Under the pieces are notes generated by a model that was given only the letters and a program-made list of their open reading frames with translations, did no database searches and was not told the origin of the DNA. From positions 124,001-188,000 of the forward strand of contig JAPJBO010000050.1 of NCBI GenBank assembly GCA_030068145.1: DNA of 64,000 nucleotides. Reading direction: 5' to 3'. A program made the translations under genes and the position numbers. Every line of letters starts with the position of its first letter. Position 1 is the first letter of the stretch. The stretch comes from Diplonema papillatum (taxonomy: Eukaryota; Euglenozoa; Diplonemea; Diplonemida; Diplonemidae). Of this stretch, positions 42,403 to 51,694 are shown in pieces.

Positions 42403-42750
42403 CTAAGTACGTGCGCTCGGCTAAAGACCGGCGCGGGGCGAGACTGGAGGCAGGAGTTAAAGTTCGGGGACAGTAAAGTTCGGTGATGCTAAGTTCGGGC
42501 GATAGTGAAGCAAAGTTCGATGCTAAGTTCGGGCGAAGCAAAGATGCTAAGTTCTGGTGAAGCTCAGTTCGGACGCTAAGTTCGAGTGATGCTAAGTTCG
42601 GGCGAAGCAGGGCAAAGTTCGGGCGAAGCAAAGTTAGGGCGAAGCTAAGCTCGGGTGAAGCAAAGTTCGGGCGAAGCAAAGTTCGGTTCGATCTGGTGAT
42701 GCTGAGTTCGGCGTGTAGTAGCAAGTTTGGCCAGTGATGGCAAGTTCGGC
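42403..42750 (+). repeat. Composite minisatellite element, partial copy
   Basis: Head AAGTACGTGCGCTCGGCTAA, then AGACCGGCGC and GAGACTGGAGGCAGGAGTTA as at 11,964 and 52,981, followed by about 250 bp of AAGTTCGGGCGAAGC-type words. No tRNA-like end here. Confidence 0.75.
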
Positions 42751-42862
42751 ACCAGTACCCAGGATCGTTGCCTTGGTGTGGCGTTATCGGAATGCTCGGC
42801 AAACCCACAAGCCGCACTAAAACAACATGTTTGCATGCGCGTGGGGGAATGCATATAATTTC

Positions 42863-43010
42863 TTCTTGGGTGTCGGTAGCATCAGTTGCAAACGCGGCCA
42901 GCCGTAGTTAAAGTGTGTAATTATGTCTACATCCCTTTTCACTACCCGACTCCCAGCCGTACTGGTCAACCAGAGACCCTATAGCATCGAACCTAATAAA
43001 CGTGCAAGGG
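42863..43010 (+). promoter_or_regulatory. Orphan, diverged copy of the OST3/6 promoter cassette
   Basis: TTTCTTCTTGGGTGTCGGTA, GCCAGCCGTAGTTAAAGTGT, CACTACCCGACTCCCAGCC and GGTCAACCAGAGACCCTATA align with 61,235-61,370. No recognised gene follows directly. Confidence 0.65.
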
Positions 43011-43160
43011 ATGTGCCAATCCTTGAGGACGCAGCACAGCCCGATCCTGATTTACTGGAAAGGGATTTGAGGTTAAAATACACTTGTTGGGGCCCGAAAG
43101 ATGGTGAACTATGCCTGGATAGGACGAACCTGGGGGAGACCCTGGTGAAGGTCCGTTGCG

Positions 43161-43877
43161 GTGTTGACGTGCAAATCGCTCGTCAAAGCTGGGTACAGGG
43201 GCGAAAGACCCATCGAACCACCTAGCAGCGTGGTTCACTACCCGCAGTTTCCCTCAGGACAGCTAGAACCAAAACAGGAGTTACGCCAGGTAAAGCGAAT
43301 GATTGGAGGCATTGAGGAAATCGCTTCCTCGACCTGTTCTCAAACTCTAAATCCGAAGTTTCCCTCAGGACAGCTATCACCAAAACAGGAGTTACGCCAG
43401 GTAAAGCGAATGATTGGAGGCATTGAGGAAATCGCTTCCTCGACCTATGCTCAAACTCTAAATCCGAAGTTTCCATCAACGAAGGGGACCGCGCATCCTC
43501 CCTTCGCCACCGCACGTTCTCCAACGCGGGTTTGCCGCGTGGCTCCTTCCCCTCCAAGAGGCGCCGAAGAGGGCGCCCGTTTTGCGCACGGAAGGATGCG
43601 TCAGCAGGGCTCGGCTGTCCGTAGAGGCCGGACCCATCCCCGCGCGCCTAGAGAAACTAAACAGAAAAGAAAGGGCCGGAGAAAGAAACGACCGAGGCTC
43701 ACGATACAAATTAAGTATCCCAGCGGCAAGCCGCGCCCCGATCACGACCTGCCGGCGCGGGTCTCCACCCACGCAAGTGCCCGCAGCCGCCGGTCCACAA
43801 CGCCCGAGGAGGAAAGGAAAAAAAGGCTGCTCCCTGGTCCAGGAACGTGCCGGTCAACCGCAGCTTGCAAAGCTTGA
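43161..43877 (+). CDS. Hypothetical frame with two 37-residue repeats
   Basis: Two tandem 111-bp units at 43,247 and 43,358 (a third begins at 43,469) encode F-P-S-G-Q-L-x-P-K-Q-E-L-R-Q-V-K-R-M-I-G-G-I-E-E-I-A-S-S. The unit is a multiple of three and stays in frame, and the units differ at only a few sites. After the repeats the frame turns basic and Arg/Pro-rich, then overlaps the dispersed repeat at 43,815, so that part is probably not coding. The family is unknown. It may be a fragment of a gene whose promoter-like block is at 42,863. Confidence 0.35.
   Translation: MLTCKSLVKAGYRGERPIEPPSSVVHYPQFPSGQLEPKQELRQVKRMIGGIEEIASSTCSQTLNPKFPSGQLSPKQELRQVKRMIGGIEEIASSTYAQTLNPKFPSTKGTAHPPFATARSPTRVCRVAPSPPRGAEEGARFAHGRMRQQGSAVRRGRTHPRAPRETKQKRKGRRKKRPRLTIQIKYPSGKPRPDHDLPARVSTHASARSRRSTTPEEERKKRLLPGPGTCRSTAACKA
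43247..43468 (+). repeat. 111-bp tandem duplication
   Basis: GTTTCCCTCAGGACAGCTA to CTCAAACTCTAAATCCGAA occurs twice, with changes in four or five bases. Confidence 0.95.
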
Positions 43878-44092
43878 GTCGGAGGCAGCACAGTGCTACA
43901 ACCCCGTCCGCTCTGCCCTGCGGCTGACCGTCTCGACGAGCTTGTGCTCAGCACGAGCCCCCAGCCCCAAGGTGCGCCACGCCTTGCTGCTTTAGTTTGG
44001 GAAATCGGTAGCTACTTGACCCGTAGGCCCGTGGCTCTGCAGTTCCGCCGAACACGTGAAGCTTGGCTCCCGTGTAGCAGGCTTTCCTTGGC
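43815..44092 (+). repeat. 260-300-bp dispersed repeat, full copy
   Basis: AAAAAGGCTGCTCCCTGGTC to GTAGCAGGCTTTCCTTGGCA, matching 18,281-18,576. Confidence 0.9.
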
Positions 44093-44109
44093 ACCCAACG
44101 CCCGAAGAG

Positions 44110-44356
44110 AAATACTCTCCTCCTCGCCCGTCTCTACTCGCTGCTCTCGTCCTTGCTGCTGCGTGATGCCAGATTGATGGTGCGTAACAAACGTAAAAAG
44201 GTCATGCAGAGATTCTCGTGTGTATGCCACGAACTTCTCAAGCGAGGGGTAAAATCACGGTGTTTTTCTCGGGAGCGACGGGGTAATAACCTTTGTACAA
44301 GTGTTAGTTCTCGTCGGAATAGTATTGATCTTCTAGGATCTTCGATCTTATACGAC
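44110..44356 (-). repeat. 230-bp dispersed repeat, inverted relative to 21,836
   Basis: Reverse complement of 21,836-22,062 with small insertions. Confidence 0.8.
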
Positions 44357-45387
44357 TAAAGAAACCCCACCGCCTTCCGTAGGCTGTCTGCCCAGCTGTG
44401 GTTCAGCCAGAGCAAAGAGCCTCCTTGTCCAGGGATTCCCAGTGGTTTGCTTAGTCCGCCCGTCGGAACACATCACCGGTCGGACCTGCAGCCAGTACAC
44501 TAGGGGCGCACCAGCCCCTCTCTTTGGGAAAGGAAACGGCGCTTCCCTTACACCCGCCGAAAAAAGAAGGAAACGGAAACGGAACCGTTTCCAACGTTTC
44601 CGTCATCGTTCGCGGGTCCTTTCCGCAAGCGTCTTCTCCTCAGTCGGTGTCTGTTGAACCCGCTCCCGCGCGCGCAGGCCAAAATATCCCGGTTCCTGAA
44701 GGAGTTTCTGCTCTTCGTATTGTCTAACGAGAACTGCCTAGAAGAAAGGGAAAAGCACGAACACGTCTATAACTGATAGCACTAGCGCAAGGGAATGTTG
44801 AGTGACTGCCTTAACCCGGGGAAACGAAGCTTGGGCGAGGTCACCTTCCATCCACCAATCTTGAATTTTTTCTTTGAACCAACCACGCCCTGAAGGCTGT
44901 GTGAAGTTCTCTAATTGACTTTCGTGGTGCATCAACTCCCTCAGTGAAACTGTGAAAACCCCGGTTGTCCAGGCGAAAGCTGCGAGAATGCACGGCACCT
45001 TTCACGTCAAAAAAAGGTTGAACACCCCCCTCCACCAAACTCTCCCTGTGCCACCAAATCATCAGTGTCCCCCACGACCCCAGAATCGTGGTCAGTGAAC
45101 CTTTAAAAAGCCTGCTTCCCGAAAAACGGCCGTGGTTAGTTACCGAAACCATATGCCAGCCTTCCCGGGTAGCCCGGCGGGGTTCGGCTCGCGCCATGCC
45201 CACCAACACGGTCGCTGCTCTGTACAGCTGCTGATCTCGCTTGTGCCAAGGCGTGACAGACATCGTGGTTGGGTTAGTTATTTTTGTGTATACCGTAATT
45301 GGATTAATGTTGAACCTGGGACACCCCCAAAAGTGGGGCTGGGTATCCCAGGCTTTACCCGTTTCGGCATTTTTTTTTGTATAATAT
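44357..45387. other. No gene; one dispersed repeat at 44,595-44,715
   Basis: The repeat is shared with 33,805-33,935. GGAAACGGAAACGGAACCGTTTCC near 44,570 is an inverted run. GGGACACCC words with CCAGG-TTTTAC flank about 45,320-45,350 and recur at 45,750-45,780. No convincing frame. Confidence 0.5.
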
Positions 45388-45603
45388 AAGCACCCGCTTT
45401 GTAGGAAATGCTTGAGGAGACTGCCAGTTGCGATAGATCAAAGGAGGTAAATGTGCTGTAGCCCACACGAAACACACAGGTAAATCTGGGTTTAGTGGCG
45501 GGCGTAAGCGTTCGACAAAAAAGACCCACTTTGTAGTTGTATTGTTTTCTCCTCCTCTAGCCTCCTTCGAAATGAGCACAAGGCAGTCCCTCGAGTATTT
45601 TCG
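45388..45603 (+). repeat. Dispersed 130-215-bp repeat, full copy
   Basis: Matches 15,398-15,600 over its whole length, including the terminal AAGGCAGTCCCTCGAGTATT. Confidence 0.9.
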
Positions 45604-45842
45604 GGGTTTGCGACTGTGTGTACTTTGCAGATATCACGACCATGGTGCTTGCCCGCGCCTTCGGGTGCTCAATACTCAGCTCGACCCCTAGATGCCGCTG
45701 TCATAGGAGGCCGCAGGAGCACCACTGGTGCTGTCACGCAGGTGACTACCTGGGACACCCCCCGGGTGTCCCAGGTTTTACTCGGTCTATCATTTACCCG
45801 TTCCAGCTTTAGTCCAGTTCAACATTATTCCAATTACGGTAA

Positions 45843-46240
45843 CCTGCTTTGTAGGAAATACTAGGAGATTGCCAGTTGTGCTGCAACCCCAGTTCAATCT
45901 GAGGTTCGTGGCGCGGCGTAATCGTTCAACAAAATGCCAGGGATTTTACATAAGCGCCAGCTTGAAAGGAAATGCTCGACGATGCTGCCCGACAAAGAAC
46001 AGAGGGATCCCAAGTGCTGTAACTACCGAAAAACGTGTTGAACGGTGTGGTCATGAGGTCATGCGGGTCTACCCCTACACGACAAATCACACAAACACAA
46101 CAGGTCAAAGTCCTGAGTGTGAGAACAACACGCGGTGGTGTAAGCGAAGAACAAATAAGATTTTGTTTGTTTTGTCTTTGCCCCTCAACCTCTATACTTC
46201 CCTTCCATTCGGAGTCGAAGCAGCTACGTCGAGTATTTCG
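45843..46240 (+). repeat. Partial 130-bp repeat followed by the 290-bp repeat
   Basis: 45,843-45,935 is a shortened copy of the family at 15,398; 45,946-46,240 is a copy of 28,097-28,386. The same pair in the same order occurs at 27,866-28,386, so they may be one larger unit. Confidence 0.8.
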
Positions 46241-46367
46241 TCGTTTAACCAAGAAAAAGCGAACTTGCACTCTAAAAAACTTGTGAGAACGTACGGGGAC
46301 GCGGGAACACTGGCCACGATGATGCCGGGTGGTTTGACGGGCGCCCGGAAAGAAGAAAGAGAAAGAA

Positions 46368-46645
46368 AAATGCCGCTCCGAATCGGTCCAGGAACGCGAC
46401 GGTCAACCACAGCTTGCAAAGCTTGGGTCGGAGGCAGCACAGTGCTACAACCCCGTCCGCTCTGCCCTGTGGCTGACCGTCTCGACGAGCTTGTGTTCAG
46501 CGCAAGCGCCAAGCCCCCCCAGGTTCGATGCTTTAGTTTGGGGAAATCGGTAGCCACTTGACCCGGAGGCCCGTGGCTTCTGCAGTTCCGCGCCGAACAC
46601 GTGAAGCTTGGCTCCCGTGTAGCAGGCTTTCCCTGGTACCCAAGG
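46368..46645 (+). repeat. 260-300-bp dispersed repeat
   Basis: AAATGCCGCTCCGAATCGG to CAGGCTTTCCCTGGTACC, with several small insertions and deletions compared with 18,281. Confidence 0.9.
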
Positions 46646-46995
46646 ACGCGCCCGGAAAGAAGGCATGGCCGGGGGATGGGGCGAGAGGGGGGCGGATGGG
46701 GGGGTGGCGCGTTTTTCCCGGTGCCCGCTGCTATTGGTAATTTGGTCAGGGTCGTCGTCGCCTGGTGAAACGATCGTCTCATCTTCCCCCTTGACTTGCT
46801 TTTCCATTCACGCACGGCACACACCGAACCCGCAAGTATATTCCGCGTAGTTTGCCACCGGTCAAATGAGCCGTATTCCGGAGACTTTAATCCTTAATCA
46901 GCAGAGTTCCCGGCAAACTCAACTTTTGTCACTCAAACCAGACCGGATCGAGGAAAATCTGTCCAATCAGGCCTCCACCGCTACAACTAGTTCCA

Positions 46996-47330
46996 TTGGG
47001 CGGGACGCTACCGGGAGAACGTGCCGCTGGGCAACGTCATCGCCAGCGGCGCCACCCGGGGCGTATTTTTCCCGCAAGCAGTGTCGCGATGAAAAGGTCC
47101 AAAAATTCCTTTTGAAGGACGCTACAACAGCCTGATGCTCGGAAGTCGCAATAAAAAAAAATTGCCAGCAAACAAATAACGAAAATGTACATGCAAACAA
47201 GGCCACCCAAGACGAACTAACAGGTACCAGCTATACCCACACCCAATGAATGAACACCAACCCGCCTTGACTGTCGACCGTCGACACAGAACACGGATCT
47301 TTAACACTCGAAACAATCGAAAATAATAGA
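46996..47330 (+). pseudogene. Truncated copy 1 of the GHMP-nucleotidyltransferase 5' end (most diverged)
   Basis: GGGCGGGACGCTACCGG, CGTGCCGCTGGGCAACGTCA, AGCAGTGTCGCGATGAAAAG and AAGGACGCTACAACAGCCTG match copies 2 and 3, followed by the inter-copy spacer and the promoter region of copy 2. The start codon region is not recognisable. Confidence 0.85.
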
Positions 47331-47807
47331 AAGAGTTGGAAAGACCACAAAAAAAAGGAGGGAAAAAACAAGAAAACAAAAGGATGCCGACGACAACGAG
47401 CGGGCGTCGGGAAGAAGTCGACGTGTTTGTGCCGCGTCCTGTTCGGCGAGCACTCCGACTGGGCGGGGTGCTACCGGCGCAACTCGAAGGTGCCGCCGCT
47501 GGACAACGTCATCATCAGCGGCACCAACCAAGGCATATTCGCCCGCAAGCAGTGTCGCGATGAAAAGTTCCAAAAATTCCTTTAGAAGGACGCTACAACA
47601 GCCTGATGCTCGGAAGTCGCAATAAAAATTACCAGCAAACAGACGTAGAGAACACAGCCGCAAAAGCCACCCAAGACGAACTAGCAGGCACCAGCTATAC
47701 CCACACCCGATGAATGAACACCAACCCGCCTTGACTGTCGACCGTCGACACAGAACACGGATCCTTAAAACTCGAAACAGTCTAAAATAATAGAAGGAGT
47801 TGGAAAG
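47331..47807 (+). pseudogene. Truncated copy 2 of the GHMP-nucleotidyltransferase 5' end
   Basis: Leader, ATG at 47,384 and about 65 codons of similarity. Base losses inside the P-G-R-V-C-L-F-G-E-H motif shift the frame. The copy ends AAAAATTCCTTTAG at 47,585, then a spacer of about 265 bp leads to copy 3 (start-to-start 469 bp). Confidence 0.9.
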
Positions 47808-48284
47808 ACCACAAAAAAAAGAGGGGGGAAAAAAGAACAAGAAAACAAAAGGATGCCGACGACAGCGAGCGGGCGACGGGAAGAAGTCGACGTGTTCGTG
47901 CCCGGCCGCGTCTGCCTCTTCGGCGAGCACTCCGACTGGGCGGGGTGCTACCGGCGCATCAACTCGAAGGTGCCGCCGGGCAACGTCATCATCAGCGGCA
48001 CCAACCAAGGCATATTCGCCCGCAAGCAGTGTCGCGATGAAAAGTTCCAAAAATTCCTTTAGAAGGACGCTACAACAGCCTGATGCTCGGAAGTCGCAAT
48101 AAAAATTACCAGCAAACAGACGTAGAGAACACAGCCGCAAAAGCCACCCAAGACGAACTAGCAGGCACCAGCTATACCCACACCCGATGAATGAACACCA
48201 ACCCGCCTTGACTGTCGACCGTCGACACAGAACACGGATCCTTAAAACTCGAAACAGTCTAAAATAATAGAAGGAGTTGGAAAG
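47808..48284 (+). pseudogene. Truncated copy 3 of the GHMP-nucleotidyltransferase 5' end (nearly identical to the gene)
   Basis: ATG 47,853 opens a clean 69-codon frame that is identical to the intact gene through G-T-N-Q-G-I-F-A-R, then ends K-Q-C-R-D-E-K-F-Q-K-F-L and stop. It contains the sugar-binding motif but no ATP loop. Spacer and leader match those of the full gene over about 265 bp; start-to-start distance is 477 bp. Confidence 0.92.
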
Positions 48285-48329
48285 ACCACAAAAAAAAGAG
48301 GGGGGAAAAAAGAACAAGAAAACAAAAGG

Positions 48330-50276
48330 ATGCCGACGACAGCGAGCGGGCGACGGGAAGAAGTCGACGTGTTCGTGCCCGGCCGCGTCTGCCTCTTCGG
48401 CGAGCACTCCGACTGGGCGGGGTGCTACCGGCGCATCAACTCGAAGGTGCCGCCGGGCAACGTCATCATCAGCGGCACCAACCAAGGCATATTTGCCCGC
48501 AGCAGCCGCGATGAACGGCACCTCATCATCACGTCGACCCTGGGCGATATCGAGATCGAAATGGGCAAGGACCCCCTCAAAAAAGTCGCCGAATCGGACT
48601 CCGTCTTCAGCTACGCGGCGGGTGTGGCGTACTACATGATGGAATTCTACGGCGTCGGCGGCATCCGCATCGACAACTACAAGACGACTCTGCCGGTGAA
48701 AAAGGGCCTCAGCTCCAGCGCCGCGTTCTGCGTGCTGGTCGCACGGTGTTTTAATGAGCTGTACAAGCTCAATTTGACGAAGAGGGCGGAGATTGAAGCG
48801 GCGTACCAAGGCGAGATTATGACGATGTCGCGGTGCGGGAGGATGGACCAAGGATGTGCGTACGGGCAGGTCCCGGTGAAGATGGTGTTCGATGGCGAGC
48901 TTCTGGTGACGACGGGCCTGGTGCCGGCTGCCGATTTCCATTTGCTCATCGGGGACCTGCGCCGGCAAAAGGACACCGTCAAGATCCTGTCGGACCTGAA
49001 CCGGGCGTACCCGTTTCCGCAGTCGGCCAGCGACAGGGACGTGCACGCGTTCCTCGGGCCGATCAACGCGGAGATCGTCACGCGCGCCGTGAAGATCATC
49101 GAAGCCGGCGACGTGCCGGCCCTCGGTCGGCTGATGACCGAGGCTCAACGCTTGTTCGACGAGCACCTGATGCCGGTCTGCACGGAGCTGGAAAGCGTGC
49201 GCCTGCACGAAGTGCTTTCCGACCGCAGCCTCGAGCAGTGGACGTACGGCGGGAAAGGCGTCGGGTCGCAAGGGGACGGGTGCGTCCAGTTCGTCGCGAA
49301 GGGCGCCGACGAGAGAGTCGCGCTGGCGAAGTACCTGACGGACAAATACGGCGTGGACTGCTTCGAGCTCGACTTGAAGCGGACGGCCGTCGTGAAGAAG
49401 GCGTTGATCCCCGTCGCGGCGGACGGGGTGCGCATGTTCCCGGCGACGAAGCTGATCAAAAAGTGCTTCCTCCCCCTGCCCATGGCTGACGACGTCGCGC
49501 GCCCGGTCCTGCAGGTCGCCATCGAAGAAGCGATCTCCGCCGGCGTCGAGGACATCGGCCTCATCATCAACCCGTCCGACGAGCCGACGTTTCGCAGCTT
49601 CTTCGACCCCCTGGACCCCGCCGAGCTGGCCAAGTTGCCGAAGCACCTCCAGGGTGAGGCCGTCCGCGTGGCCCAGCTCGGGAAGAGGGTCGAGTACATA
49701 TACCAGCAGGAGCAGGTCGGATACGCCGATGCGATGCTCTGCGCGGAATCGTGGCTTGGGAGTGACCCGTTCATGCTGCTGCTCGGTGATCACATCCACA
49801 AGACCAAGGTGCCGGGGAAAAGCTGCGCGAGGCAAGTCGTCGAGTGCTTCGACATGCAGGGTGCCGGCAAGTGCTGCACCGGGATATACAAGGAGACGGT
49901 CGACAACTTGGAGTACTTCACCGCAGTGTCTGGCATCTGGGAAAAGGCCGGCGTGCTCACGGTCAACGCGCTCAAGGACAAGCCGACCCGGGACCACGCC
50001 CGGCAGTACCTGAAGATGGGGGCGGCCGACTTCTACTGTGCGAACGGGATCTACATCCTCAACAGCGACGTGTTCCCGGCGCTGCGCGAGATATCCGAGC
50101 TTTCGTCGGAGGGCAGCAAGCTGACGGACGGGCTGAGCCAGTTGATGGCTGCTCTGGAAAGCATGGTCTCCAAGACAGGCTTCGTTGGCTGCCTTGTAGA
50201 AGGCGAACACAACTTCACGGGGCTCCCGCACAAGTACGCCCAGGCTGTCGCTTCGTTCGCACTGAAGGAAGGCTGA
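48330..50276 (+). CDS. Bifunctional GHMP sugar kinase - sugar-1-phosphate nucleotidyltransferase
   Basis: 648 residues, no intron; ATG after an A-rich leader shared with copy 3. N-terminal half: GHMP kinase, with motif 1 P-G-R-V-C-L-F-G-E-H-S-D-W (17-29), the ATP-binding motif 2 P-V-K-K-G-L-S-S-S-A-A (about 122-132) and motif 3 G-G-K-G-V-G-S-Q-G-D-G-C (about 306-317, a variant of GAGGGG). C-terminal half, from about 352: a GalU-like nucleotidyltransferase, with A-L-I-P-V-A-A-D-G-V-R-M-F-P-A-T-K (usual AAGxGTRMxPATK, one residue shorter and without the GT), then P-V-L-Q-V-A-I-E-E-A, G-Y-A-D-A-M-L-C-A and L-L-L-G-D-H-I-H (about 485-490). Expected chemistry: sugar + ATP to sugar-1-phosphate, then with UTP (or another NTP) to the nucleotide sugar. 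The sugar is unknown (glucuronate, galactose, arabinose or fucose kinases are relatives). Likely cytosolic, with no signal peptide. Three truncated copies precede it. Confidence 0.9.
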   Translation: MPTTASGRREEVDVFVPGRVCLFGEHSDWAGCYRRINSKVPPGNVIISGTNQGIFARSSRDERHLIITSTLGDIEIEMGKDPLKKVAESDSVFSYAAGVAYYMMEFYGVGGIRIDNYKTTLPVKKGLSSSAAFCVLVARCFNELYKLNLTKRAEIEAAYQGEIMTMSRCGRMDQGCAYGQVPVKMVFDGELLVTTGLVPAADFHLLIGDLRRQKDTVKILSDLNRAYPFPQSASDRDVHAFLGPINAEIVTRAVKIIEAGDVPALGRLMTEAQRLFDEHLMPVCTELESVRLHEVLSDRSLEQWTYGGKGVGSQGDGCVQFVAKGADERVALAKYLTDKYGVDCFELDLKRTAVVKKALIPVAADGVRMFPATKLIKKCFLPLPMADDVARPVLQVAIEEAISAGVEDIGLIINPSDEPTFRSFFDPLDPAELAKLPKHLQGEAVRVAQLGKRVEYIYQQEQVGYADAMLCAESWLGSDPFMLLLGDHIHKTKVPGKSCARQVVECFDMQGAGKCCTGIYKETVDNLEYFTAVSGIWEKAGVLTVNALKDKPTRDHARQYLKMGAADFYCANGIYILNSDVFPALREISELSSEGSKLTDGLSQLMAALESMVSKTGFVGCLVEGEHNFTGLPHKYAQAVASFALKEG

Positions 50277-50949
50277 GCGAGGCTGCCGCAGCTTCGTGGT
50301 CCCCATCTGAACGCATGACGGCGCTCCCGCGTACATGCGTCGCAAGAAACTGGTCCCGGCTTCGTAGAGACTACCGTGGTTGCACCAGGCTCTAGCACGC
50401 AGTGTGCTCTTGCTGGCTGCCGTCTTTCGATGAAACGGAAGCTGGACCAGCCGCTTGCGTGCGTGCAGAAGTCCCCCTTGCAGGGGGCGCCGTAAGAACG
50501 TTACGAGGCCATCCCCACGCGTGCCCAGCGGCCACCACCAACCAACACTGCTGTTTCGTCCACGTGACCGCCACTCCTGGCAGGTGACCAGTGACACCTG
50601 ACGATCTGCAAATCCTAAAGGGAACGATTGCCGTGAACCTTCTATGTTACCAGTGCCCCCCGCAGTTGGAAACGAACGAATACCAAACTGTTTTCTTTTT
50701 GAAAACGTGTGGAAGCACTGTTGCTTCTTCATTTCTTTAGCCATACTTCAACTCTCTTTCAAGAGAAATCGAAGGGGAAGATGTTGTTACGAATCGAACG
50801 ATAGTGTGGTATTCATTTGCTTGCAAATGACTCCCACCAACGGAACAAGAAGCGTGTTTTCCCAAGTATATATGAAATCCCCCCCCCACCAACACATTTT
50901 CCTTATCCCTCAAAACCAGCACCAATAACAACGACCCCCACACACGACA
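50277..50949. other. 3' flank, no gene recognised
   Basis: No frame of note. A C run with CCCCACCAAC lies near 50,880, just before the 80-bp repeat. Confidence 0.45.
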
Positions 50950-51036
50950 TCTTCCTCGAAGAAGACTTGATGCTCGCATCAACCATGCATGAGAGGCAGT
51001 GCTCTGCCTAAACATTAAACTAAGTTTTTCCCCCCG
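50950..51036 (+). repeat. 80-bp double-hairpin repeat, best-preserved copy
   Basis: TTGATGCTCGCATCAA and AGGCAGTGCTCTGCCT are both perfect hairpins; ends AAACTAAGTTTTTCCCCCC. Confidence 0.8.
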
Positions 51037-51044
51037 ACTGTAGT

Positions 51045-51205
51045 AGTTGAGGAAAGTGCAAACATGGAGACAGCTACAGTAGTCCTGCACGAGACTTGGG
51101 CTCGTGCCTCGCGTGGGGCAGGTGGGCCTGTGACCCGCTTTGAGAACCCTGGAGCCCGGCATGTGTGCCCGTTTACGGGATACATGTCGGCTTCCTACTC
51201 ATATT
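51045..51205 (+). repeat. Dispersed 100-160-bp repeat
   Basis: AAGTGCAAACATGGAGACAG, GAGACTTGGGCTCGTGCCTC, CCTGGAGCCCGGCATGTGTG and ATACATGTCGGCTTCCT. Forward relative of 30,955 and reverse relative of 59,750-59,890. Confidence 0.7.
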
Positions 51206-51396
51206 CATGGGGGACCAAGGTAGGCACTCAAAACCGGAGCCAACACTAACGCAACAAGAAGCGAAGCAACACACCAACGCGGAAACGCAACCCGAAGGCA
51301 GCCAAGCGGACCTCCCAGGGCAGGGGGGAACCTGCGGCAGTGAAGAAGTAACGAAGCTCATCCGAGTGTCCGATGAAACCAGGGCTTACGCTCCAC

Positions 51397-51694
51397 GTGT
51401 GGAACGTGTGGATTTCCACTCGTTAATTCTTTTTGGATTTTGTTCCCCCACGTGTGGATCCACAGGTACCACATGTGGATTTTGATTTATTGGCCTCATG
51501 CAGGGGAGTCTAGGCCCACTAGTGGTCAAGGCCGCAGAGCCAGGTGTCGCCAAGTCCAGTAGCTGCCTAGCGACGCTAATTTTTTTTTTTTGCCGTCACA
51601 CGTGAGGGGAAAGGTTTTTTTCCCTCGGACCTTCAGCGCCCACATGTGGACCACACGTATTTTCTCTGAGACCGAAAACGGAGCGTAAGCCCTG
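51397..51694 (+). repeat. Dispersed 250-300-bp repeat rich in CACGTGTGGATTT words
   Basis: Second copy of 25,979-26,226, longer by about 70 bp in the middle (51,510-51,575). Confidence 0.8.

Noticed and set aside
47301-50744. 1,147-codon open frame on the minus strand
   Set aside because: It lies antisense to the GHMP-nucleotidyltransferase gene and its copies; the frame is open because of the gene's high third-position GC. It shows no family features, and the sense strand does.
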